A stretch of DNA of 64,000 nucleotides, from contig CM020620.1 of assembly GCA_009829735.1 (NCBI GenBank), forward strand, positions 4,704,299-4,768,298, in the 5' to 3' direction. Position numbers and translations under genes: made by a program. Below the pieces are notes generated by a model. The model had not been told where the DNA came from. It saw only the letters and a list, made by a program, of their open reading frames with translations, and did no database searches. Shown here piece by piece: positions 20,805 through 32,199 of this stretch (position 1 is its first letter; every line of letters begins with the position of its first letter). Source of the stretch: Pyropia yezoensis. Taxonomy: Eukaryota > Rhodophyta > Bangiophyceae > Bangiales > Bangiaceae.

Positions 20805-23689
20805 TTACCTCCTCGCCACGGCTGCGGCCAGCTCTGAAGCCGCTCGCTTGGCCGCCACCTCCACCCCCCGCTGGCCGCACGCCGTGCTCACGGCCAACGC
20901 GTCGGCAAACGCGGACGGGTCCACCACCTCGCCGCCGCCGCCGCTGCCGCCAATGGCCGGCACGCCCTCCACAACTGCGGCCCATACGCATCCCAGCAGC
21001 GGGGCGGCCTGCGCAAACGGTGCTCCCGCCGCGCGGCGGGCCACCGCGGCGACCGCTGCCAGCAGCGGCACCGCCGCGTCGCGCAGCGGCCCGGGCCCCG
21101 CCGTCAGCACCGCCACCCACAGCCGCAAGCCGCCATCAATGGCGTGCCACGCCGCGGCGGGCGGGGGCGGCCCGTGGCCACCCCCCGAGCACCCGCCCGC
21201 CACGGGCGGACGAGCGGCGCCCGTGGACCGGCGGGCCGGCATTTTGGGGGCCAGCGACCCACACGAGTAGACCGTCTGGCCCGTGTGGAGGGCGGCATCA
21301 TTGTCGCGGGCGGCCTTGGCGACAGGCCCAAAGCCAGTGATGGCCCCTGACGGCCGTTCAGCGTCAGCTGTCGCCCCCCCTGACAAAGCGGGGGCAGTGG
21401 CAGCATCGACGTCGAGGGGGGTGGCAAGCCGCGCCGTGATGGCGGCCGCCACCGCCTGTGGGGTGAGGAGTGCAGCCACAGCGGCCACAGCGTCCGGCAC
21501 GGGGGTGCCCGCCGCGGACGCGTCCGCCACAACCGCCCCGTACGCCGCCGCCGCGCGTGCAATACACGCCGCGGCACCGGTACGCACCGACGGGATAACG
21601 TCCTGGAGGGCGGCGTGCCAAACCGCCACCACCCCGTCGGGCCCGTCCAACACCCCTGTCGCCGCCACCGCGGCCGGGTAGGCCGCCGCGACCGACGCAA
21701 TCGCGTCCATCGCCACGTCCCGCACCGGCCAGCTGCCATCGTCGGTTGCAGTCACAAGCGCGGGGATCATCAGTCCCAACAGAGGGGTCACAGCATCCGC
21801 GGGGAGGGCGGCGGCCACCTCAGCCAACGACCGGCACGCCGCCTCGCGCACCGCGTGGTTGTCCGCTCCCGCCTGCGACACGCAGTACGAAACCGCGGCT
21901 GGCAGATGAGCAATGAGCGTCGCACGTCCACGGCCACTTGCCGTGACTGGCGACGTTGCGTACGTGCCAAGGGAGTAGACCCGCACGCCGTCGGCCACGT
22001 AGTGGCGGTTTAGCAGCAACCGCGGGAGCAACAGGTCACTGACGTAGGGCTCCACCGCGGCGCTTGAACCGGACGCTAACAGCACCCGCACGCACACGGA
22101 AGCGGCGTAGCGCACTTGGCTCCAGTTGTCAGCCAGGCCGGCCGCCACGACTGGGGCCACCGTCGGAACGAGGGCGTCGACCAACGGTGCAGACGCGGGG
22201 GCGTCGGCGGGGGTGCCGGGGCCTGCGCCAGGCGCGGCCGTAGAGGCAACAGCCGGAGCTGTGCCGTCGGCCGTGGCCGCGGCGGAGAGCAGGGCGGTGA
22301 GGACCCCCAGACAGGTCTCCCGCACAAACCGGTTTGCGTGCGTGTGGCCAGCCACCGTAAACGCCAGTGCCGCCGCAACGTGCGGGTCGGCCGTTGGGCC
22401 GCCACCGGCGGCGGCCGCGGCGGCCAGCACCGGCGCACCCGCACCAGAGAGGAGCTTGGCTAGGGCGGAGAGAGACGTCTCCAGCCCCCGCCATCCTTCC
22501 GTCTCGTGCACCATTCGGCGGCCGCGGTCGCGCGCCATCGCCAAGACATCACCGCCGGAAGGGGGGCTGGGAGAGGCGGCGACGGCGGATGCGGCGCCGC
22601 CGCCGCCGGAGGTCGGCGAGCCCGTTGCGGTGGCGGCGCCGCCCACGTCGGTAGGCACGTCGGTCGGCACGTCTGCAGTCGCGCCCTGGTCACCCCTGCC
22701 CGGTGGGGGTGGCGCCCCCCCCCCAGTGGGTGGCACGGCCGCGGCCGCCCCGGCGAGCGTCTGCTGCGCGAGTCGCGACGCCTCTCGCGCGCGCTGCGAT
22801 TCGTCCAGCGCCGCATTCTGTTCTACGTTTGCGAGCACCACCGGCGCGGCGGCCGCCCACACTTGCGCACCTCGGTGGCCAGCAAGCGCGCCGAGAGCGT
22901 CGCCGGCCGCCTAGGCAGCCAAAGCATCCACACAAAAAACGGGAGGGGAGCAGAGGGGGGCGCGGAGGGGGAGGGAATGGCCATGAGCAACGGGACAGGT
23001 TCACGAAGGGTGCACCCAGAGGTTCAGCTTGGTCAGCTCGGGGTCGATGGTGGTACACCAGTTCGCAAAAGGAGCCTCAAGGCGAAGTCAAAAAAGGGAC
23101 GAAGCAGAGAGTCTGGAGCGCCTGGCCACATCTGCAAGGCAAAGCCATCCCCCGCCCACTCCTCCCCCGCTCCCTCCCAACCTCTCCACCCCGCCCGCGC
23201 GCGACCGCCGCTGGCACGTACCTGGCGCACGCGCACCTCCTCGTGGCGGATCCCCTCGACGGCTGCGTCCATCACGGCCGCCTCAAACGGCACATCTTCG
23301 GCGGGGGCACCCCCTCCCCCTGCGCCCCTCTCAGCAGACGCCAGCACCTCTGTGGCCGCCCGCAGCAGCCCACACGCGCGCTCCCAGCTGCCGCTACCGC
23401 CGCCGACGACGACCTCCCCCCCAGCCGGTGAATTGCCGCCGCCGCCGTCCCCTGGCTCTCCTCCGTCCCCTGCAGCCCCCCCCTCCAGCCCGGCGGTGGC
23501 GGTGGCGGGGGTGGTCAGGCTGGCGTCCGCGGCCAAGGCGGCCATGAGGCTCTCGCGACACGCGGCACGCACGCCTGGCGACGGCAGCGCCGCGCGAAGG
23601 CGGAGGAGGCATCGCTCCCGCGCCAGGTGTGCGGGCGCGCCCACGTCGGCCAATAGCGCCGCCGCCGACGGGGCGGTGGCGGCAGCCAT
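20805..23689 (-). CDS. HEAT/ARM-repeat protein, 2 exons
   Basis: Exon 1 is 23222-23689 (ATG at 23689, MAAATAPSAAALLADVGAP) and exon 2 is 20805-22910. The GTACGT donor and CTAG acceptor are both phase 0 and join RHEEVRVRQ to AAGDALGALAGHRGAQVW. The product is about 857 residues of stacked antiparallel helices, for example DNHAVREAACRSLAEVAAAL and DGSWPVRDVAMDAIASVAAA, typical of HEAT repeats. Low-complexity Ala/Gly/Pro inserts break the solenoid. Such proteins are scaffolds or transport-type adaptors; the specific family is not recognised. The frame is open 5' of the chosen ATG to 24007, so a longer N-terminus is possible. It converges with flotillin. Confidence 0.8.
22911..23221 (-). other. 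Intron of the HEAT-repeat gene
   Basis: On the minus strand it starts GTACGTGCC and ends TGCCTAG. Frame and repeat pattern continue across the junction. Confidence 0.78.
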
Positions 23690-24007
23690 GGCCGTGGGGA
23701 GGGGGGGGCCGCGGAAGTGTCGCCGCCGGCCGGCGCAGGTGACGGCGGGGGGGGAAGGGTGGGGGGGGGAGGCGAGGTGGGAGACGACGAGGCGCTGGCA
23801 GGTAGGGCACAGAGTATGCACTTTATGAAGCAGCACAGCGTGGTGGTCTGGGTCGCCGAGGCGGCGTTGAGGCGCCCGAGGCCAGGATCCCGCGTCCGCG
23901 TCATCACCGCTGCCGGCAGCGACCGTAAGCAGCGACGGCCAAGTCAAAGTGGCCCTCCTTCCGGAGCCGCCTCTCGCTCGACTCGCTCGACAACGTCGAG
24001 TCGACAC

Positions 24008-25485
24008 CCATGACGTCCGTTGACTGAGGCGCGCGGCTCGCTACGACGGTCGTGTAGTGCGTCCCGTAAAAAGTGGACGTGCACGTGTCGTGATCATGTC
24101 AATTATCGGCCACTGGACCAATCAAACACACACTGCACGACCTGTATGTACGACGGGCCTCATTGGGGAAGCGCAGAGCAGGCGTTCGCCTCGGCGGGAG
24201 CGGGCGACGAAAAAAAAAAAAAGGAAAAAAAAAATGAGAAGCACAGGGTGCTACGTTACAGCGTTGTTCATGGCGCTTTGGAAGGCCTTTGGCGTGAGGA
24301 GTCCCCGCCAGTCAGTGTGGTCCCACTTGTCGGCATGCTGGCAGCGCACTCCGTCGGCCGTCCGCCGACGGAGTCCCGCGGGACTTGCACAGTCAAGAAG
24401 GATGGGTAACCCTGCCGCAGCGATTCACCCACGTGTGGCGCCCGGCACCACGCCCCATGATGACCTGGCGGCTGCCATGCCCACTGCTGGGTGCCCCCGG
24501 CGACGGCTGAGGAGGGGGAGATAGGGTACCTCGCTCGCGCACACACGCCCGTCTCACAGGGCAAAGGGCGGAAGGGAAGGGAGTTCTTTGGCCGTTGTGA
24601 ACGCGCACGGTCTGAAGGAAGCCTTCGGAGGACAACGGAAAAGATAGGGGAAAAGAAAGGCACACGCAGGGCGTCGCGCCATTCATACGCTGCTGACACG
24701 CGAGCGGCCGCCCCCTTTCCTCACGCGCCTGGCCAAGGCGTGGCCGGCTGGGGAAACTCTCTTTCCTGCAACACCGCTGCCAAACGTCGCTTGCCCCCGC
24801 CCGACATCGCCCAACGACACTCCCCCTCCCGCACTACACACCCGCACCGGACAGAGACCTGAAGGCCCGGACGGGCAGCCGAGAACGCGCCGCGACCGGC
24901 CGAAAGCCCAAACCGCGACCCGGGGTTGTATCTTCCCCCAGCCTGCCGTTCCGCTCCCCGGCTGCCGCGCCACGCATAACGCGTGTGGGAACCAGCGCCG
25001 CCAAGACGGACGGTAAAAGAGGGCGGGACTAGACAACTCGAGTGGGATAATATCGTGGGGGCTACAGTCAGGTGGCTGCCCCCCACTCACCTGCCGGTGG
25101 GGTGGCGGCCGCCAAATCACGGTGACCCGACCTCGCCCCACTGCCCGTCCACACCATGGCAAGCGGCAGCAGGGGTGGCGGCAGCGGCGGCGACGGCACA
25201 TAAACGGCTGGCCGCGGCAGCCATTGCCCGCGTCACAGCCATCGCGGAAGCGCCGGTTCCCGCAAGAAGCGAGGAGTGCGACGCGAGAAAAAAGAACGGC
25301 GCTCGCACTGAGACGGCCAAGACGCCCCCACACAGAGGGCGCCAACCACGAAGCCGTCCGAGGCGCGAGGCAAGAGAGGGCCGGGTGGGGAGCAATGCAC
25401 AGGCCGCGCCCGCACCGCCGCCCACCCACAATGAGCACGGAAAAGTCCCCACCTGCGGTGGAGGCACACACACACGCCAACGGCA
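24008..25485. other. Intergenic region without a supported gene
   Basis: It holds the truncated inverted-repeat copy at 24057-24146 and an A-rich run at about 24211-24234. From 24500 on, both strands show open frames with no consistent codon preference. It would include the 5' region of the HEAT gene and the 3' region of the Ala-rich gene. Confidence 0.5.
24057..24146. mobile_element. Truncated copy of the 115-base inverted-repeat element
   Basis: It matches 16217-16306 (GTGCGTCCCGTAAAAAGTGG, then GTGTCGTGATCATGTCAA) with a few differences. The right terminal repeat is missing. Confidence 0.7.
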
Positions 25486-26401
25486 TCACCAGCCCGCCAA
25501 GCGTCGTCCGCACCAGCGCCCCGCCAAGGCGGCGACGGCGCCCAGCAGGCTGGCCACCAATGCCGACAGTGGGGGATGATGCGTCGGAGAGGCAGCACGC
25601 CGCTGCGATACGGCCTCGTCAACGCCGCCGTCACCACCGCCGACCCAGCCGGCCGCGCCAAGGGCGCCCGTGACTTCGGCCAACGCGACACGAGAGGCGA
25701 CCACCTCGGCCGTTGCGGCCGCAAGAAGGTCCTCGACGGCGGTCACGTCCGCCGACCACGACCGCAGGCCCCCTGGACCACCGACGGGGCCGGTGAGGGT
25801 GGTGGCAGCAACGCCAGCGGCAGCCGCGGCCGCCGCTGCTGCCGCCGCTGACGCCGACACCCTCTCCTCTGACAGCAAGCCGGTGGCCGGCGAGCCAGGC
25901 AGGGACGCCCCCGCGTCCGAGCCGCCACCCGACGAGTCCGCCAACGACCACGACGCGGACGGCGACACGGGCCGTGACGGTGGCCCCCCGCCGCCTGCCA
26001 GGGACGACACGGGGGAGGAGGTCGTCAGCAGGCGCGGTCGACGGCGGGGGGCACGGGCGGCCCGTCGCCGAGAGGACGCAGCGGCAGCCGACGCGGCCGC
26101 GGCCGTGGCCTCTGCAGCGGCGAGCGCCGCCTCGAGCGCCACCAAGTGAGCGCGCCAGCCCGGCAGAGCCGGCATGGCGCCGTCTTGCTCGTCGTCCACA
26201 TCGTCCTCGTCGGTTGAGTCGACGCCCCCTGCTTCCAAGGTGACCGGCGACGACGAACGACCGCGCCGGGGACGGCCGGCCGCTGGCGCTCCCCGGCCGA
26301 TACGGACAACCGCCTCCGACGCTGGCGTCGCCGCCGACATGCATGTTGCTGTGGCCGGTGTTGACGCGCCGGGTGTCGCCGAGCCGGGTGCTGCAGCTGC
26401 G

Positions 26402-26436
<35 letters not shown>

Positions 26437-26748
26437 TGCCGGCACGGCCGGTGGGGGCGTCCCTGGCGGCGCCGTCACTACAGCCGACCGCACCAGCATG
26501 GACGGGGAGAGGGAGAGGGGCGCAAGCGTCAACGTCAGCGGCGTGGCGCCAGCCTCAGCAGCGGCCACCGAGGCAGGCACGGCGACGACGGGCGCGGCGG
26601 CTATGGCCCCGTCCGCGGCGGTGGAGGTGGCCTTGGCGGTGGCGGCAAAGGCGGCAGTGGCGGGCGCGCCCGTCCCCCCACCGCCTGGTGGAAGGGACGG
26701 CCATGCAGCGGCGGGGGGGCGGGGCGACCCCGTCGGTGGCGGGCGCAT
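25486..26748 (-). CDS. Ala-rich protein of unknown function
   Basis: A 420-residue frame from the ATG at 26748 (MRPPPTGSPRPPAAAWPSLP); it is open further upstream, but that part does not look coding. It has two poly-Ala tracts (one encoded by a GCC/GCG microsatellite at about 26398-26440), an acidic stretch (DSTDEDDVDDEQDG), a probable coiled coil (VALEAALAAAEATAAAASAA) and an Ala/Leu-rich C-terminus that could be a helix or weak membrane segment. I recognise no family. G/C in third positions supports coding. More exons may exist. Confidence 0.45.
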
Positions 26749-27675
26749 AGTAGACCCCGCGTAGGGGAGGAGACGGCGATGGGCACGGCGGCAATGCGTA
26801 GAGGAGAGGGAGGGGGGGGGGGGCGCGACGTCCGTTGGGCCACACCTGGAACCGGTATGATGGAGACGAGGGGCGGGGGGTGGGGGGATTGAGGCAGGGA
26901 GCCAGAGGGTGGACACCACCAGAGCACCGCGGCACAACGTCGGGGATGGCTCAGGCGGCGGGGCGCCGACAATGGTTAAAAGAGGCGCGCAGGCTGCACG
27001 GCGGGGGGAGGGGTGGGTGCATAGGTGGGCGACGCCGCCAGCGGGGGCCGCTCGTCGACGAGCCCGCCGCCGCAGCACCAGACCGCCGGGCGGCGGGGCG
27101 GGGCGGGGAACGGGTAGACGCGCCCGCGCACCAGCCCGCCCCCCCGTAGCCGCAAACCACTCCGACACGAGGGGCGGCGAGGGCAGACGTGGCCGCGTCC
27201 GCCCGGCTCAGCCGCCTGCGGCGACTGGCAGCGGGGGGGGGTCGAGGGGGGGGGAGGGGAGGTGGGCGAAGGGGCGTGGCGGGCGCACCACGCCCGCGCC
27301 TGCGGCGGCGGCAGGGCTGAAAGGGTGGGGTCTGTGCGGCAGGCGGAAGCAGCGGGCGTGATGACGGGGCGGGGTGTCAGCCGCGCCGCGGCGGCCACGG
27401 CGGGGAGGTGGCCGTTTCCTTCCCGCCAGGGATGCAGCAACGTTTGACACCGGGGTGGTTGTCTGGGCTGCCGCTGGGAATGAAGGGGGGCGGCGGGGGC
27501 GCCCATCAATCACTGTGGGCAAACGGCTCCGGCAAGGCCTTTTTTTGATAGGATGGATGGGAACGAGGATGGGGTGGGAGGAGGGGGGGCGCAGCGCACA
27601 CCCGGGGCCCCGCAGCTCCTCTTTGGGCCGCCGCCGCACGCCCGCGGCCGCCACAGACCACTGACCCACCCCCTA
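26749..27675. other. GC-rich intergenic region
   Basis: No gene is supported. It contains G runs around 26811-26822 and 27234-27262. Open frames exist on both strands but none stands out in codon use. Confidence 0.45.
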
Positions 27676-28175
27676 TCTTGACGGCAGCGCCCGAATGTGT
27701 CTCAGACACAAAGCACAGGCTGGGAGCCCTCCCATTGGTCGGAACCACAAGCGTGCCGGAAGCACACACATCCCGGAAGCACGTTGTGGGGCACAACAAA
27801 ATGACTCGGACACAAACGAATTAATGTAGTTGCAGACATGCTCAGACGCGCCTGGAGAGTGGTCGGAAAAACACTGTGTTTTTCCGCCGACTCTGAAGCA
27901 CGCCTTGAGCACCCGACCTCCGACCAAGAGAGCAATTGAGTGGCTCACAGCTTCCAGCGAAGATGTCACCAGATAGATCCAGCCAACGGACGGCGTGCCC
28001 TTGCACTGTGTGTAGCCTACAATGGGCGGTAAATTTTCCCCTGCGCCCACCAGGCACGAACACGTGCGTGCGCTTTGTGCCTGGCCGTCAAGACTGCCCC
28101 GGTTCTCGGGCACGAAAACACGGAGTTAACCCTGTGTCTCGGCAGACACGTGCACTTTTCCGGCCGCCGTCAAGA
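27676..28175. mobile_element. Inverted-repeat element (MITE-like), about 500 bases
   Basis: Both ends read TCTTGACGGC followed, after a short variable stretch, by a TGTGTCT...GAGACAC or TGTGTCTCAGACAC segment, inverted relative to each other. The interior is less GC-rich than its surroundings and has no convincing coding. An internal GCCGTCAAGAC near 28086 repeats the terminal motif. Family not known. Confidence 0.45.
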
Positions 28176-28969
28176 CGGGGCATAAGCAAATGAGAAACGG
28201 GGGGGTGCCTGCCTGCCGGTGGGGCCCCTCAACGCGCCCCGGGGCGAGTTGTGCAAGGGGCTTTGGGGGGGAAGGGATCCCGCTGACGGCTGTGGCGCCA
28301 ACTCAACGAAACGTGGAGCCGTCCACTGCCAGTCGTGGCGCGGCCTGGGTGGTGCGCCCGCGCCTGACACCGGCAATGGGCCCGCCCGCGTCGCTGCCCG
28401 GGTTTGTGGTTGGTGGGCGCGGGGACGGCTCTGCTGGTGCAATAGGGGTGCGGGGCGGGAGACCTCTGGTCGGGGAGGTGCGCGGGGTTTGGATCGTCAA
28501 CGTCCCCGTCCTCCTAATTGGACCGGCGTGGCGGGCAGCGGCTCCGTGGGGTGGCACCGTAGGCCTACGACGCTGTGCAAAACTCCACCTGCCACCCGCC
28601 TACCACCTCCCACACCCCCCCCGGCCTTGTGGGGCGGCCCCCCGGGGGAGGGGGGACACGCCCGTCGCAGCGCCGTTTCTCCACCAGGCGCACCACCCCC
28701 GCCAGCCACCGTCGTCCTCTCCCCCGCTCCCCCCCCTCCATGGATACAGAACGCGGCGGCGGGGCGGGGGCGGGCCTATCCCAGGCCGGCGGCACGGGGC
28801 GCTGGCGGCTGGGCTGGGCTCAGTGGTGGTGGTAATTCCCTATTCCCTTCCTCCTATCCGTCCCTTTGGGCCAAGTCGGGAGGTGGGGTGCGCTCGGTAC
28901 TGGGGGGCGCCGCTCTCCTCGCGTCCGCCGACCGACGTTCAGCGGCGACCACCGTGACGCGACTGCCGC

Positions 28970-29101
28970 GGGCGGCGGTCTTTCTCCTTTGGCTACAACC
29001 AGCAGCTACAAAAGGACGAGGCGACAGGCACGTGGTTGCTCGTTACACCCGACATCCCCATCGCCAATTTGGTGCCCAAGGCCAACTCCAGTAGCAAGTA
29101 G
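28970..29101 (+). CDS. Possible exon, ending LVPKANSSSK
   Basis: In one plus-strand frame the sequence reads GYNQQLQKDEATGTWLLVTP, continuing to PIANLVPKANSSSK and a TAG. The composition is unlike the surrounding low-complexity DNA and looks like real protein. No upstream splice acceptor could be placed and no family is recognised. Confidence 0.25.
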   Translation, partial: GRRSFSFGYNQQLQKDEATGTWLLVTPDIPIANLVPKANSSSK

Positions 29102-29641
29102 GGGGCGTTGGGGGGGAGGGCGCGGTTGCGGTATGCTGCTCACTCACTTGGGTCTCGCTGGGTGCTCCTGTGCACCGCTCTTGTCTTCTCCGGGGAAACG
29201 TATTGTTCATTGCGCCTCCTGTTTTCTATTGTGCTGTCGCGGGGTGGGGCTATATTACTACTGTACCAGACACCAGCGCCGTTCTTTGTGTCTTTCATTG
29301 TTTCCCTCTTCCCTCCTCGTCACGGCGTTGCGCCCTGGACCGCGACGGTCTCTCCCATAACATCGGTACTAAAGCACACAGAGAGGGACGTCAGACAAGC
29401 TGGGGACAACAACCCTTGTAGCAAAAACACCGCACAGTTTGCATTCCCAAAGCATACACATCCCCAACAAATAGCATGCGCCACAAAGTCAGCAAGCGCC
29501 ACAAAGTCAGCAAGCGCAGGAAAAGCGCCCCCTGCGTCACAAGAACAAAGGACGCAAGTCGGCCATGTCGGCCTTAACAGTCCAGCTCGCTCTCCTACGC
29601 GCTGAGCCCCACCCAGCCCTCCCAACCCCCCCCCCCCCCCT

Positions 29642-29917
29642 TCACCCCCTGGCCGCCCAACCCCAGCACCCGCGCGGCGTACGCAACGTCCCGCGCCACC
29701 GTAGCGGCCGCCTGCCGCCGCACCGCCCGCCGGCGGCATGCATAGCTTCCGGGTAGGCGGCGGTGAGCGCAGTGCGGACCTCGGGCGCCAGCACCCCCGT
29801 CCGCGCCGCCCGCGGCGTGCGACACAGCGCGCAGCGTTCGTCGCCCGCCGCCAGGTGCGACGCGTTGCACGACGCACTCAGTGCAGCCGACGGGGGGACA
29901 CGAGGAGCTTGAGGCAT
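29642..29917 (-). pseudogene. Possible gene fragment beside an LTR remnant
   Basis: A minus-strand frame contains HLAAGDERCALCRTPRAART followed by APEVRTALTAAYPEAMHAAG, with a CxxC pair and ordinary protein composition. It is directly next to the LTR fragment at 29936 and may be a gene cut by it. No family is recognised. Confidence 0.25.
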
Positions 29918-29935
29918 ACTGCACAGGTGGCGTCA

Positions 29936-30815
29936 TGCAGTAGCAATATGGATGACCGTATTGCGACCCTAATTTAGGGGGCCTACTTATAATCCTTAAC
30001 ATTCAAATTGGGAGTCCGTATTGGTCACGGTATCTATAAGTTACGTATGACCAGAGGGACTTGCATCTTGGGGTGGAGGGTAGTTAGTAGTGTCTCCGAG
30101 GGTTTATAAGGAGGGGGCCGGCGGCGAATCCACCGCCGGCCATGGTAGAACAACAAACCCCTCTCATTTGGGCTCCCATCTTGGTCCCGTGGCCTGCGCT
30201 CCAAGGACAGCAACCTTGGCCTCCCGGTGACGTTGGTGCCGATCCCCCCTGGTGAGTGTTCCCTGAGAGTGGACGTGCTACGGTTTCATATTGTGCTACA
30301 TTGGTGGAGCAGCAGGGGACGGGATTCCGTCACCCTAGTTGTGACGCCGTCTTCGGCCCTCGCACACGGATAGGGAGCCGGTCCTTTTCTTGTACTCGTG
30401 GTATTGCGATCTGGTTGACTGTGTGGAATGGTTACGTTTGATTGGGATCGATCGTTACGTCCCCCAAGCAACTCCCCCGCTCTCTTCTTTGAGGTGACCG
30501 TTAAGTCGGTTGACTGATTGTGACTATGTCTACCAAAGAGACGGGGAACGCTCAAGATGACGGATCGGGGTCGACGCTGACCCCGGAGGTGATCACGGGA
30601 AGCAGGATCGGTAACCCGATCGCCAACTTTGAGATGCCGATGCTCTCCGGTGCGGCATCGACGTTTGGTACGGCTCGGACGGCAGGGGGCGGGGGCCCGC
30701 CTCAACCGTCTTCGGCGGAGCTCACTCCGCCGCCACCTTCACCCGGGGACTCCCTGATGGCATCATTGGCCCGTATCAAGGCTCGGTTTTCCTGACTCGA
30801 CGCCCGTCAGGAACG
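29936..30815 (+). mobile_element. LTR-element fragment C: 5' LTR, primer-binding site and gag leader
   Basis: LTR of about 365 bases (29936-30300, ending GTGCTACA), primer-binding site TGGTGGAGCAGCAGGGG at 30302-30318, and a gag leader (from about 30523, KETGNAQDDGSGSTLTPEV). It is the inverted counterpart of 11890-13033. The next LTR, of another family, begins at 30816. Broken, a fragment only. Confidence 0.78.
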
Positions 30816-31385
30816 TGTGGTATAAAACTCGATCCTCTCAGACACGAGTCAATATCCCTCGGGGGAAAGGGACAGGTAACACAGAAAGGGGAACTACGAG
30901 CGTGGTATGCCTGTTGCCTCACGTGCCTGCTCGCAGAGCGAACAGATACGCACGGTAGTGCACACGGGAAAGAGGAAAGCAAACGCGCAGTTGTCTTTTT
31001 CCTGTGGGCGCGGGCCAAGGGCACCTCACTGTCCCTCTTAACGTGCATCTGGGGGAGCCTCGGCACGTTGGCCAGGTAGCCCCCCCATACCCCCGAGTGG
31101 CCCCGACCCAAGTCTAACCTCGTCAGGTCGGGGGCCACCATCACTACTAATTCTATTCCCACTCACTAATCTCACACTCAAATTCTATCAAATCAAGTCC
31201 CTCACAAAATATGCAAAATCCCATCAGAAGTCCCCTTCTCACGTGTGGGTAGCGTAGTCCACCGCATCAGTGCCGGGCACAGGCCACGTCCGCCAACCAT
31301 CCCCACACGGCGGGTGTGTTCTGGCACCTGGTGCCCTCTGGTCGCCATCCCGGGTCGACGCCAAGTCGGGGCCAGGGATGCTACA
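30816..31385 (-). repeat. 3' LTR of Ty3 element D
   Basis: A 570-base LTR from TGTGGTATAAAACTCG to GGATGCTACA, in the same orientation as the LTR at 40468-41047 and roughly 92% like it over the parts compared by eye. That divergence makes the element clearly older than the pair at 1-11889. Confidence 0.85.
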
Positions 31386-32021
31386 TATGGCCGATTTCCA
31401 AAGAATGATCAGTTCCGTATGGGGGTTCACAGCAGGATCTCCCAGAACAGTCGCCAAGTGTGCACGCATTCTGGGCCACAAGAATTCTCCGGCGGTGCCC
31501 GCGGCCTTGGCCGAACCACATCCAACACCGCAAATCCGTGTCGCATCCGTGTGATGCCTTGATGTGAGACCGGCCGAAAAATCTCCCCTCTGCACAGACC
31601 GGCCCAGTCTTGCAGAGGACTGCTGTCAGGGGCTCACATCATCGGTCCGAGGCCAGGTGCCGCGAAATGAGGCCGGTTCTAGGGCGCTGATTGGCCAGTA
31701 CAAAGTAGCCTGCAGTTGCACGGACGGGTTCGCAGCAGGTACGGGCTGTTGTCACGTGCTTCCAGGAGGCCACCCCAGAGTACTGTGCCAGTTAATTTCC
31801 CGTTGTGGGGGGGATCCGTCACTCGAGCACAGCCCTGGAAAGTCGATCGGAGAGGGGTCCGACGAGGAGCGCCGAATCGGATGAGACGTATGCGATACCT
31901 GCTGCCGCGACTTAGCGGCAGCCAATGAGAAGGGAGAAAACATCGGTACTTCGGTGGAATGCTGCTGTGACCTGCTGTGAACCCCCTTACGAATCTCATC
32001 ATTCTTCAGAAATCGGCCATA
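31386..32021. mobile_element. Inverted-repeat element (MITE-like), 636 bases, inside Ty3 element D
   Basis: The left end TATGGCCGATTTCCAAAGAA and the right end, read inverted as TATGGCCGATTTCTGAAGAA, continue as inverted repeats for about 50 bases at roughly 86% identity (both reach GGGGGTTCACAGCAGG). The interior has no supported coding. It lies between the LTR end (GCTACA) and a purine-rich stretch. No clear target-site duplication is visible. Confidence 0.7.
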
Positions 32022-32199
32022 GCTCCCTCCCAAGTCCGGCACGTCCTCGGGCCGTACCAGGTGCCACCGTGCACAGCCTTGAGCACGTCTACACCGGTGC
32101 CGAGGTCGAGCGTCTTCACCCCGAGCGTGATCACCTTCTCCAGCCCTGCCCCCCCCCTCCTTCACCTTGACCTTCCCGTTCCCCCGGATTCTGGACGAC

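Larger units (their letters stand above)
28176..29935. other. Intergenic region with possible exon remnants
   Basis: Mostly low-complexity GC-rich DNA up to 28900 and more balanced DNA from 29100 to 29560. A short in-frame stretch at about 28970-29101 and another on the minus strand (29642-29917) look like exon fragments. A small direct repeat of an 18-base unit lies at about 29485-29525. The LTR fragment at 29936 abuts the second candidate. Confidence 0.4.

Noticed and set aside
20264-21340. 358-residue plus-strand frame over the HEAT gene
   Set aside because: It runs antisense through the HEAT-repeat exon and is low-complexity; the minus-strand frame has the repeat pattern and the correct splice joint.
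22506-23828. 440-residue plus-strand frame
   Set aside because: Shadow of HEAT exons 1 and 2 and the intron between them.
24683-25513. 276-residue minus-strand frame next to the Ala-rich gene
   Set aside because: Cys/Arg-rich mixture with no codon bias, no domain, and competing frames on both strands.
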